Positions 17,873 to 27,239 of a stretch of DNA of 64,000 nt are shown piece after piece. The stretch is from Bradyrhizobium sp. CB1650. GTDB taxonomy: Bacteria; Pseudomonadota; Alphaproteobacteria; Rhizobiales; Xanthobacteraceae. The notes beneath the pieces are model-generated. The model worked only from the letters and a program-made list of their open reading frames with translations, was not told where the DNA came from and ran no database searches. Location: assembly GCF_029761915.1 (NCBI RefSeq), contig NZ_CP121695.1, positions 8,647,501 to 8,711,500 on the forward strand. The letters are read 5' to 3'. Positions within the stretch are counted from its first letter, which is position 1, and each line of letters starts with the position of its first letter. The translations under genes were made by a program, and so were the position numbers.

Positions 17873-18907
17873 GTGTCGGAGGTTAGCATAATCGGTCTGG
17901 ACATCGCCAAGCATGTTTTCCACGCTCATGGAGCAGACGGGAAAGGGCGAGCTATATTCAGCAAACGGATCAGCCGAGGAAAGCTGCTGGATTTCTTCGC
18001 AGCCCAGCCGAGTTGCACGGTAGCGCTGGAGGCATGTGGCGGAGCCCATCACTGGGCCCGTCAGCTCGCTCGGCTTGGCCACGAAGTTCGGCTGATCCCT
18101 CCCGCCTATGTAAAGCCGTTTGTGAAGCGGCAAAAGAACGACGCGATCGACGCCGAGGCGATCTGCGAAGCAGCGCAGCGACCGAGCATGCGGTTCGTGG
18201 CCGTGAAGAGCGAACAGCAACAGGCGGCAGGTCTGGTGTTTCGAACCCGTGACCTGTTAGTGCGGCAGCGAACGCAGCTCATCAACGCGATCCGGGGACA
18301 TCTCACTGAATATGGTTGGGTCGCGCCCAAGGGACCATCGCACGTGGCGATGCTTATCGATCTGATCGAGGAGGAAGAGATGGCCAGCTCGCTTCCCAAA
18401 GCGGCCCACGCCATGTTCCGATTGATGTTGGACCTGCTGACCGACCTCAATAGCAAGATCGCGGATCTCGACCAGGAGATCGCGCGACGTGCTCGCGAGG
18501 ACGAGGTATCGCGCCGGCTGATGACCGTTCCCGGCATCGGCCCAATCTCCGCCACCGCGATCGCCGCTCTAGCACCGCCGGCCGAAACCTTTGCAAAAGG
18601 CCGTGACTTCGCGGCATGGCTCGGTCTCACGCCTCTTCAAAGATCGACAGGCGGCAAGCAGAAGCTCGGTGCGACATCCAAGATGGGCGAACGCACGCTC
18701 AGGCGCCTTCTCATCATCGGCAGTAGCGCGGTGGTGCAACAGGCGGGCAAACGCGGTGCGCCAAGGGGATCGTGGCTCGAACAGATGCTGGCTCGCAAAC
18801 CGCGCATGCTGGTAACGGTCGCGCTCGCCAACAAGATGGCGCGGATCGTCTGGGCGCTACTTATCAAGCAGGAGAATTACAGGGCTCCGGTCGCAGCCAA
18901 GGCGTGA
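17873..18907 (+). CDS. IS110-family transposase (IS1111 group)
   Basis: A 344-residue recombinase. The N-terminal RuvC-like DEDD domain begins SEVSIIGLDIAKHVFHAHG and continues with VALEACGGAHHWAR and VKPFVKRQKNDAIDAEAICE. The C-terminal Transposase_20 domain holds MTVPGIGPISATAIAALAP and FAAWLGLTPLQRSTGGKQKL, including the catalytic Ser region (S..GG/GSSA). Start is GTG at 17873 with GGGAGG 5 nt upstream. Length is typical and there is no frameshift. These enzymes are guided by a structured non-coding RNA from the element's own end. Confidence 0.95.
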   Translation: MSEVSIIGLDIAKHVFHAHGADGKGRAIFSKRISRGKLLDFFAAQPSCTVALEACGGAHHWARQLARLGHEVRLIPPAYVKPFVKRQKNDAIDAEAICEAAQRPSMRFVAVKSEQQQAAGLVFRTRDLLVRQRTQLINAIRGHLTEYGWVAPKGPSHVAMLIDLIEEEEMASSLPKAAHAMFRLMLDLLTDLNSKIADLDQEIARRAREDEVSRRLMTVPGIGPISATAIAALAPPAETFAKGRDFAAWLGLTPLQRSTGGKQKLGATSKMGERTLRRLLIIGSSAVVQQAGKRGAPRGSWLEQMLARKPRMLVTVALANKMARIVWALLIKQENYRAPVAAKA

Positions 18908-19150
18908 TCCTGGCGGGCCTGAGGTCGTCGGAGATGTAGTCGGTCGAAGGAGAGTATGGCGCAACAGTCGGCGAGACGAGACCGGAAGAACCAGGTGTAC
19001 TCATCGTGCCTACCGAGCACGCGTTTATGATTTGGTTCCGGTCTGCGAACTCCCATACGGGCCCGCAGCTTCATCGCTGCACCATCAGAGGCCGGACAGA
19101 TGGCAGCATCCGACTACGTGCCGATCTTCTTCAAAAATCGCTTGCATCTC
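18908..19150 (+). ncRNA. Candidate bridge RNA region of the IS1111-type element
   Basis: The 243 nt between transposase stop and right inverted repeat contain no gene. Several short stems are visible: CGTGC/GCACG (19005-19021), CTGCG/CGCAG (19043-19068, with inner CCC/GGG at 19052-19061), and an overlapping alternative GCAGC/GCTGC (19065-19080). In IS110-type elements the long non-coding end encodes the bridge RNA, and in the IS1111 group it lies on the right side, as here. Exact RNA ends and target/donor loops cannot be assigned by eye. Confidence 0.5.
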
Positions 19151-19163
19151 GCGGGGCGTCCAC
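19151..19163 (-). repeat. Right subterminal inverted repeat of the IS
   Basis: GCGGGGCGTCCAC, the exact reverse complement of 17804-17816. Confidence 0.85.
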
Positions 19164-19293
19164 AGATGAGTACACGCCCGCGCGCGTCGAACTGAGTTCA
19201 GGCTATCTATGTTCAACTCCCGCAATGAGAGAGTGAGGCGATCCGAGTTCCGGGCGCGCACCGATTCAACCAAAGCCGATCCCACATTAGCTA

Positions 19294-20499
19294 TCAGTTT
19301 CCGGTCTGCAGCTCGCCAAAGCGTTCCCAGCTTTTGCCGTTGAAGCGCATGAACTGCATCTGTTCGACCGGGACATGGTCGGTCGGACTGGTGTTGACCT
19401 TGATGCCGGGCAGGAGCATCGGCAGTTCGAGGTCATGGATCGCGTATGCCTGCTTCAGGATGTTCTCAGTCGACAGATCATCGCCGCACGCCTTCAACAC
19501 CGCCTCCAGCGCCATCGCGCTGTTGTAGGCGTTGACGTAGTTGGTGTCGTGCTGGTCGGCCTCCGGCACGTACCTGGTCATGAATTCGCGCCAGCCTTTG
19601 ACGCCCGGATCGTCCTTCCAGGCGGGATCGTCGGGATCCTTCACGTAGGCGGTCGAGAGAATGCCGGTGCCGGCTTCCAGTCCGGCGGGCTCCATGACGG
19701 TCGAGACCCACACCGCGACATTGGACAGGAACGTCATCGGCCGCCAGCCGATCTCGAACGATTTTCGGATCGCTTGCGCCGCGAATTTCGGTGTCGCCGC
19801 GATCACGAACACGTCCGCGCCCGACGCCTTCAGCTTCACGATCTGGGAATCGATGGTCGGGTCCTGGATCTCGTAGGTCGCGCCGGTGACGACGGCATCG
19901 TACTTCTCCCCGAGCACGTCCTTCAGGCCGGCGAGATAGTCGCGGCCGTAATCGTCGTTCTGCGAGATCACCGCGAATTTCGCGTTCGGATTCTTCGCCA
20001 GCGCATAGCGCGCATAGAGTCGCGCCTCGTAGCGGAACGGCGCCTGCACGCCCATCGTCGCCTGCGGATATTGGGCGATGTCGGCAAATTTCGAGGCGCC
20101 GGAGCCGATGAAGAGCTGCGGCACGTTCTTGGCTTGGAGATATTTCGCGATCGCCGTGTTGTGGGCGGTGCCGATCGAGGAGAAGATCAAGGCGACTTCA
20201 TCGCTCTCGACCAGCTTGCGCGTCTGCTCGACCGATTTCGGCGGCGCATAACTGTCGTCGAGCGAGATCAGATTGACCTTGCGGCCGTTGATGCCGCCCT
20301 TCTCGTTCAGCATCTTGAAGTAGCCGACCTCGCCCTTGCCGAGCGCGCCGAACGCCGAGACCGGCCCGCTATAGGGCATGGTCTGGCCGATCCTGATTTC
20401 GGTTGGAGTGACGCCGCGCATGTCGGCGGCGATGGATGAGGTCGTCCATGTCAGGAATGATACGGCGCCAAGAGCGCCCAATGCCGTCGCAAAGCGCAT
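19294..20499 (-). CDS. Branched-chain-amino-acid-type ABC binding protein (orphan)
   Basis: A 401-residue periplasmic protein with a signal peptide ending SIAA-D (residue about 25) and a Peripla_BP_6/LivK-type bilobed domain: TEIRIGQTMPYSGPVSAFG at the N terminus and the hinge block VISQNDDYGRDYLAGLKD. These proteins bind amino acids, amides or aromatic acids for a Liv-type ABC importer. No LivH/M/G/F genes are next to it, so it must use permeases encoded elsewhere. The downstream 130 nt to the IS border contain nothing recognisable. Confidence 0.9.
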   Translation of the reverse strand: MRFATALGALGAVSFLTWTTSSIAADMRGVTPTEIRIGQTMPYSGPVSAFGALGKGEVGYFKMLNEKGGINGRKVNLISLDDSYAPPKSVEQTRKLVESDEVALIFSSIGTAHNTAIAKYLQAKNVPQLFIGSGASKFADIAQYPQATMGVQAPFRYEARLYARYALAKNPNAKFAVISQNDDYGRDYLAGLKDVLGEKYDAVVTGATYEIQDPTIDSQIVKLKASGADVFVIAATPKFAAQAIRKSFEIGWRPMTFLSNVAVWVSTVMEPAGLEAGTGILSTAYVKDPDDPAWKDDPGVKGWREFMTRYVPEADQHDTNYVNAYNSAMALEAVLKACGDDLSTENILKQAYAIHDLELPMLLPGIKVNTSPTDHVPVEQMQFMRFNGKSWERFGELQTGN

Positions 20500-20670
20500 C
20501 GGCTTCCCCTCCCCTTGGTTGTTTGCACGCGCTTCTCAAGGGCGCGGCCGAGGGAAGGATGCCACGACAGGCAGCGGACGCCAATCATTATGGCGGCGGA
20601 GGAAGGCGGGGTGGGCAAAGCGAAGCATGCCCATCCTCGCGAACACGCCGTGGGCACGGCGCTCCCACAA

Positions 20671-20786
20671 CGTCATTGCGAGCCAACGGGTCCGCGCGAA
20701 GCGCGGCCCGATGACAGGCTCCGCGAAGCAATCCAGAATCCCGCCGCGCTGGCAGTCTGCATTGCTTCGCTGCTCTCGCAATGACG
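20671..20786. repeat. Nested palindromic intergenic repeat element
   Basis: CGTCATTGCGAG (20671-20682) and CTCGCAATGACG (20775-20786) are perfect inverted arms. Nested inside are GCGAAGCAATCCAGA (20716-20730) and its near-perfect partner at 20756-20770 (14 of 15). The sequence class CGTCATTGCGAG...GCGAAGCAATCCAGA is a dispersed repeat in many bacterial genomes including Bradyrhizobium. Transcribed, it folds into a long double hairpin between the binding-protein gene and ftsH. Confidence 0.75.
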
Positions 20787-20832
20787 ATTCACCGAAATTT
20801 CCCGCGCTCGCAAAACGCGGCGCGAGACAACA

Positions 20833-20860
20833 AAAAACGCGGCGTTGCCGCCGCGTTTTT
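20833..20860 (-). terminator. Intrinsic terminator of ftsH
   Basis: AAAAACGCGGCG and CGCCGCGTTTTT form a 12-bp stem with a TTGC loop, 24 nt past the ftsH stop; on the minus strand a T run closes the stem. Confidence 0.88.
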
Positions 20861-20883
20861 CGATTTACTAAGGCAGCTCGCGG

Positions 20884-22806
<1,923 letters not shown>

Positions 22807-23073
22807 CGATCTTCCTTCGTGGTCGCGCGGATCGCGGCCCTGATCCTTCGGGAGTTACTTGGCCCGGCTACTTTGGGCAATACGAGGAAATCCCCAAGGA
22901 ATCCTCTCGGCTAGATGCATACAATTTAGGTGCCGCCCCGGTCGCTGCCAAGGGAACGAGATGGGACTATTTATCCCATCTTAGCCCGATTCCTGCTGAA
23001 AAAATGGCGGTGGATCGGGGGTTTTTCCTGCCTGGTTAAGGTGCCCTGACGATGGTGGCTCGTTCGGCCGGTG

Positions 23074-24162
23074 TCATGATCCGCCTCTTGATCCGTTCCT
23101 CGATCCGTTCTTTGGGCGCCGGGCGGGCGCCGGCACGATCTGGATTCGTCCCCCGACAAAGCTGATCAGGGCTCCCGCAAGCGTCTGCTTCAGGAGCGGC
23201 CGGCCATTCGTGCGCGCATGGACACCCGCGGCGATCGATTGATCAAGCGCGGCCATGAGGGTTTCGACCTTGCCGAGTTCCGCAGGCCCCTCGTGCCCGA
23301 GCGCGTTGATGGCGCGCAGCAGGAGCCGCAGCCGGACCTCCTCCGGCAGGGCGGCGAAGGCCGACGCCTCGAAGCTCCGCGCAGCAGGACCATGCGGCGC
23401 ATCGCCGCGATCCCGTAGCTTGAGGAAGCGCTCGGCACCGTCGGTCAACACCTCCACCGCAGCATTGGCCCGGGCGAGGCGCGCTGCGAGGCGCGCCAGA
23501 CCTCGGGCATCGCCGCCTTCGGCCGCGAGCTGCGGGAGAAGCGCGCGCAGCCGGGGGCGTGTGAAGCTGGTGTCTCGATTGGTCGGATCGTCCGCGAAAT
23601 CGATCTTCGCCCGCTTCAATGTCGCGACGAGCTGCGACTTCGGAATGTCGAGCAGCGGCCGCGCCAGGATGATCCCCTCGCGCTCGGTGACGCGCGCCAT
23701 CGCGGACAGCCCGGCGATTCCGCTCCCGCGCAACAGACGCATCAGAAGCGTCTCGGCCTGATCATCGCGGGTGTGCGCGGTCAGCACATGGCTTGCGCCG
23801 GCCGCACGCGCGGCCTGCGCAAGCAGGCGATAGCGAGCTTCGCGCGCGGCGGCGGGCAGGCCCGTCTGCGGTTTCGGGCCGGTCCAGCGCATGGTCCGGT
23901 GGGGCAATGCAAGCGCCGTCGCCAGCCGCTTGACCTCGCGCGCCTCGCGCGCCGCCTCCGGCCGCAAACCATGATCGACGGTGACTGCGACGAGACGCGG
24001 GCCGTGCGCGAGGCTGCGTTGCCAGCGCGCCGCGAGCCACATCAGCGCGACCGAATCCGGCCCGCCGGAAACCGCGAGCACCAGCGCGGGCGCGCCTTTC
24101 AGATCGGCGAAGAGCTGCTTCGCTGCACGGGCCGAGATCGGCGAATTGTCGTCGTCTGACAT
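23074..24162 (-). CDS. tilS: tRNA(Ile)-lysidine synthetase
   Basis: A 362-residue N-type ATP pyrophosphatase with the PP-loop SGGPDS at residues 32-37, followed by the conserved VTVDHGLRPEA and HTRDDQAETLLMRLLRGSG blocks. It converts the wobble cytidine of tRNA-Ile(CAU) to lysidine, changing both charging and codon reading, and is usually essential. ATG at 24162 is preferred; the frame open to 24324 adds non-homologous Arg/Cys-rich residues. It ends about 270 nt before the ftsH start, a gap with no recognisable feature. Confidence 0.93.
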   Translation of the reverse strand: MSDDDNSPISARAAKQLFADLKGAPALVLAVSGGPDSVALMWLAARWQRSLAHGPRLVAVTVDHGLRPEAAREAREVKRLATALALPHRTMRWTGPKPQTGLPAAAREARYRLLAQAARAAGASHVLTAHTRDDQAETLLMRLLRGSGIAGLSAMARVTEREGIILARPLLDIPKSQLVATLKRAKIDFADDPTNRDTSFTRPRLRALLPQLAAEGGDARGLARLAARLARANAAVEVLTDGAERFLKLRDRGDAPHGPAARSFEASAFAALPEEVRLRLLLRAINALGHEGPAELGKVETLMAALDQSIAAGVHARTNGRPLLKQTLAGALISFVGGRIQIVPAPARRPKNGSRNGSRGGS

Positions 24163-24360
24163 GACGCTGCCCAGCAATCGTCGGCGGATGGCCAGAGACT
24201 GTCTAGCGCAGCACCATCCGCCTTGTCGGCGTTCAACGCCGCACGCTGGCGCGATTCTATAGTTTGAGCATGATCTCCGCGCAAACGCGTTCCGCGTTTG
24301 TCGCGAGGGAAAACCGCTGCGCACGTTGCGCCAACGCGGCCCTCCGGGTCCGGATCGGCT

Positions 24361-25377
24361 CTAGCACTTCACCCGCTTCTGTTCGCGGTCGACGGCGGCT
24401 TTGACGCCGGCGGAGGCGCGCGGATATTTGCGGCCGACCTCGCCGAAGGCGGCACAGGCGGCTTCCTTCTCCTTCAGCGCCGCCAGCGACTGACCGAGCC
24501 GCAACAGCGCATCCGGGGCCTTGCCGGACTTTTCGTATTTGGTGGTGACGGCGAGGAAGGATTCCGCCGCGTCGCGATATTGCTGGCGCTGGAAGTAGCT
24601 CTCGCCAAGCCAATACTGAGCGTCCCCGAGCAGCGGATCGCTCGGATATTTCTGCGCGAAATTCTTCATGGTCTGCTCGGCCAGCGCATAGTCCTTGCGC
24701 TGCATGTAGCCAATGCCGAGATCGAACTCATCGCGCGGCGATTGCGAGGGCGGCTGGGTGACGAGGCCACCAGCGGCCGGCGGCGCCGGATAACCCTGCT
24801 GCGCCGGTGCGGCCGGCTGCTGGTAGCGGCCGCCGGTGTTGGCGAGATCCAGTGGCTCGCCCGCGCCGCGGCCGCCGGGCGCACCGAGCGGAGCCGCGGC
24901 CATCGGCTGCTGCCCGCCGCCGAGCGCACGCGGTGCGCCGGGGGCATTGGGGTTCTGATTCGGGTCAAACGCATCGCCGCGGCGGCGGACGCCGGGCGCC
25001 CCGGGGGATGGAGCTTCCTGAACGATCGGAGCTGGTGCTGCGACCTGCGGCTCGTAGGCCGGCTGGGCCGGCTGCTGCTGGCGATAGACCGGCGCGGACT
25101 GGGCGGGCGGCACGGCTGCCACGCTGGGCTGCTGCACCGGCGCCTGTCCGGGCGCAGCCTGCGCACCGCCCTCGAGCTGCCGGATGCGCTCCTCGAGCTG
25201 GCGGTTGCGATATTGCAGTTCCTCGTTCTGGCCGGTGAGCTGGCGAAGCTGGTTTTCCAGCCGCTCGATCCGCATCTCGGGGTCGGCATCCTCCGACTGC
25301 GCGAGGACGGGCGAGCACAAGGAGAGCAGCGCGGCGATCGCCACGGTGCCGGTAATGACCTGAAATCTGGATGACAT
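24361..25377 (-). CDS. cpoB: Cell division coordinator CpoB (YbgF), Tol-Pal system
   Basis: A 338-residue periplasmic protein: a signal peptide ending VLAQ (residue about 25), an N-terminal trimerising coiled coil (MRIERLENQLRQLTGQNEEL), a long Gln/Pro/Ala-rich linker (about 70-200), and a C-terminal TPR domain with YWLGESYFQRQQYRDAAESF. YbgF/CpoB binds TolA and couples peptidoglycan synthesis with outer-membrane constriction. The linker is longer than in Escherichia coli. Start ATG 25377 (MSSRFQ) puts the signal peptide at the N terminus. The next gene upstream is pal. Confidence 0.93.
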   Translation of the reverse strand: MSSRFQVITGTVAIAALLSLCSPVLAQSEDADPEMRIERLENQLRQLTGQNEELQYRNRQLEERIRQLEGGAQAAPGQAPVQQPSVAAVPPAQSAPVYRQQQPAQPAYEPQVAAPAPIVQEAPSPGAPGVRRRGDAFDPNQNPNAPGAPRALGGGQQPMAAAPLGAPGGRGAGEPLDLANTGGRYQQPAAPAQQGYPAPPAAGGLVTQPPSQSPRDEFDLGIGYMQRKDYALAEQTMKNFAQKYPSDPLLGDAQYWLGESYFQRQQYRDAAESFLAVTTKYEKSGKAPDALLRLGQSLAALKEKEAACAAFGEVGRKYPRASAGVKAAVDREQKRVKC

Positions 25378-25504
25378 CTTGCCCTGACGACGAAACCGAC
25401 GTGGCACGCGGCGGATCACTCGCCGCGCCACACATTGAGAGAGGGAGTACGCCAAAACTGTGACTGCTACCAAGGGGTTTCTATGCCGGCTCCGTGAAAC
25501 GAAA

Positions 25505-25525
25505 CCGGCGCCCGAGGGGCGCCGG
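25505..25525 (-). terminator. Hairpin between pal and cpoB
   Basis: CCGGCGCCC and GGGCGCCGG form a 9-bp perfect stem with a 3-nt loop, 41 nt past the pal stop. On the minus strand TTTCGTTT follows, so it can work as an intrinsic terminator or attenuator that lowers cpoB relative to pal. Confidence 0.7.
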
Positions 25526-25565
25526 CATAATCCATATCGGAAGCTGAACAGAGCGTGACTGACCG

Positions 25566-26054
25566 TCAGGAGCTCGCGTTCAGCACGGTGACGGCGCGGC
25601 GGTTCTGCGACCAGCAGGAGATGTCATTGCAGACCGCGACCGGACGCTCCTTGCCGTAGGAGATGGTGCGCATGCGGTTCGGATCGATGCCGCGCGAGGC
25701 CAGGAACGAACGCACCGACTGGGCGCGGCGGGCGCCGAGCGCGATGTTGTACTCGCGGGTGCCGCGCTCGTCGGCGTGACCTTCGATGGTGAAGGTGTAG
25801 CGCGGATAGGTCTGCAGCCACTGCGCCTGCTTCTCCAGCGTCACGATGGCCTGCGGGGTCAGATCGGTCTGGTCGCTTTCGAAGAACACGCGGTCGCCCA
25901 CGTTCACGACGAAATCCTGCTGGCTGCCGGGCGTCGCAGCGTTGGCCATGGCATCCGAAGCAAGGTTCTTGTTGGCGCAGGCGCCCATCGACAGCGCGAC
26001 CGCAAGCACCGCAGCCAGCTTCAATCCCTGGAGGATACGCATAGGATGTTTCAT
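25566..26054 (-). CDS. pal: Peptidoglycan-associated lipoprotein Pal
   Basis: A 162-residue outer-membrane lipoprotein. The lipobox SMGAC puts the lipidated Cys at residue 26. The OmpA-like domain includes FTIEGHADERGTREYNIALG and RAQSVRSFLASRGIDPNRM, the diaminopimelate-binding loop. Pal anchors the outer membrane to peptidoglycan and cycles with TolB. GGAGG lies 7 nt before ATG 26054, which decides that start over the ATG four codons later. The 253-nt gap upstream separates it from the FeeM-like gene and should hold its promoter. Confidence 0.96.
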   Translation of the reverse strand: MKHPMRILQGLKLAAVLAVALSMGACANKNLASDAMANAATPGSQQDFVVNVGDRVFFESDQTDLTPQAIVTLEKQAQWLQTYPRYTFTIEGHADERGTREYNIALGARRAQSVRSFLASRGIDPNRMRTISYGKERPVAVCNDISCWSQNRRAVTVLNASS

Positions 26055-26307
26055 TCCGGAGCCTCCACGCTCACGTTAGTCCACTGCTGTCCGGTCTACA
26101 GGGGGTTGGTTAAGCGAACGTTCCGTCAACCTTGATGGGACGTTGCTACAGCCGGTCAAATGCCCCCAATCGGCGAAAAGCAACCGCGATGGTTAATGGT
26201 TTGTAAATGTGGCGCGAGGGTGAAGGCAAGCCGTCTCGGCCGGCTGAAGCGCTGGTTTTGCCGGGACATTGGCCCTTAAGCAACAGGTCGGGGAACCCGC
26301 GGGTCGT

Positions 26308-27069
26308 CTAGCGGGCGGAACCGACCAACGATGCCGCTGCGTCCGGGTTCCGCGAGGTGGCCAGCAGCACCGGCCGTGGCGCAGCCTGGCGCGGACTGGG
26401 GCGCTCGAACAGCATGCGTCGCTCGAAGGCGCTGGAGCGCATGATCGGAAAGCGCATCAGAATCTTTTCCCGCGTCCTCGGGAAATCCGATGCCATCAAG
26501 ACCGCCTTCTTGGTAGGCCAGCCCGGAAACCCACGCGGCTCGGTCAAGGTCTCCGACAGGAAGACGCGGCGATAGAAGGCCTGGTGATCGACACGCACCA
26601 TCGAAAGTCCGACGTCGGCGTTGAAATGCTCGCATGCCACGAAAGGCAGCCGCACAGTCAGATAAGGCAGTTCCGGGAAGCGCTGCTGCATTTCGGGATC
26701 TGCAACGAACCGGCACGGATCGACAAACAGCTCGCCGCGGTCGAGACGAGGATGGAGAACCTCGCCGAACACCTCGGTCGTGTAGGACATCCGCCATTCG
26801 GACGTCAGAACGTGAATGCGGACGGCACTGCAGAGTTCGTCGTCAACATAGACCCCGAAATTCCAGACATTGGGCGCATCGTCGAAACGGTCGGTCACGC
26901 GCTGCGATTCTGATGGCAAGATCAGCCCAGCCCGCAGATAGGCCCGGTAGCGCATCAAGTAGAGGAGATCTCTGTCCTCCGGGGTCTCGATGAGCCGGTA
27001 GTCGATACGGTCGAACAGTGCGGCTCCCCGCGGAAGGAGCGCGGTATGCGGTTCGGCTCCGGACTTCAT
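26308..27069 (-). CDS. FeeM-like N-acyl amino acid synthase (GNAT fold)
   Basis: A 253-residue protein whose first 200 residues resemble the FeeM catalytic core, a GNAT-fold relative of LuxI autoinducer synthases: YRLIETPEDRDLLYLMRYRA, DRFDDAPNVWNFGVYVDDEL, then SAVRIHVLTSEWR and the ELFVDPCRFVAD block. FeeM joins a fatty acyl group from acyl carrier protein to an amino acid. The C-terminal 50 residues are basic and Pro-rich. It is inserted between tolB and pal with a c-di-GMP gene. The product is unknown; acyl-amino-acid synthesis is inferred from family resemblance. Confidence 0.72.
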   Translation of the reverse strand: MKSGAEPHTALLPRGAALFDRIDYRLIETPEDRDLLYLMRYRAYLRAGLILPSESQRVTDRFDDAPNVWNFGVYVDDELCSAVRIHVLTSEWRMSYTTEVFGEVLHPRLDRGELFVDPCRFVADPEMQQRFPELPYLTVRLPFVACEHFNADVGLSMVRVDHQAFYRRVFLSETLTEPRGFPGWPTKKAVLMASDFPRTREKILMRFPIMRSSAFERRMLFERPSPRQAAPRPVLLATSRNPDAAASLVGSAR

Positions 27070-27239
27070 TTCTTACCCCTGCAACTCCAGACAACTTCCG
27101 CGAGTGTGGGAAGATTAATGGTTCCTTAACGAAATTGCAAAGGCTTCGAAGTGTTAGGGTTAACCTTTCCGGCTCCGTAAAAACGCGGAGAGAGCGCACG
27201 CGAGAGCTCTGATGACGCTCCAGTCCTATCGGAGAAAGA

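Larger units (their letters stand above)
17797..19166 (+). mobile_element. IS110-family element, IS1111 group, about 1.37 kb
   Basis: A single transposase gene (17873-18907) is bracketed by a 13-bp perfect subterminal inverted repeat: GTGGACGCCCCGC at 17804-17816 and GCGGGGCGTCCAC at 19151-19163. The IS1111 group has subterminal rather than terminal repeats, about 7 nt from the left and 3 nt from the right end; that rule gives the borders stated here, accurate to a few bases. The right end has a long non-coding part (18908-19150). No target duplication is expected or seen. The transposase is intact, so the element may be active. Confidence 0.85.

Noticed and set aside
15941..19293. A genomic island or integrative element around the IS
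   Set aside because: No integrase, tRNA attachment site or flanking direct repeats were seen; only a small accessory patch is supported.
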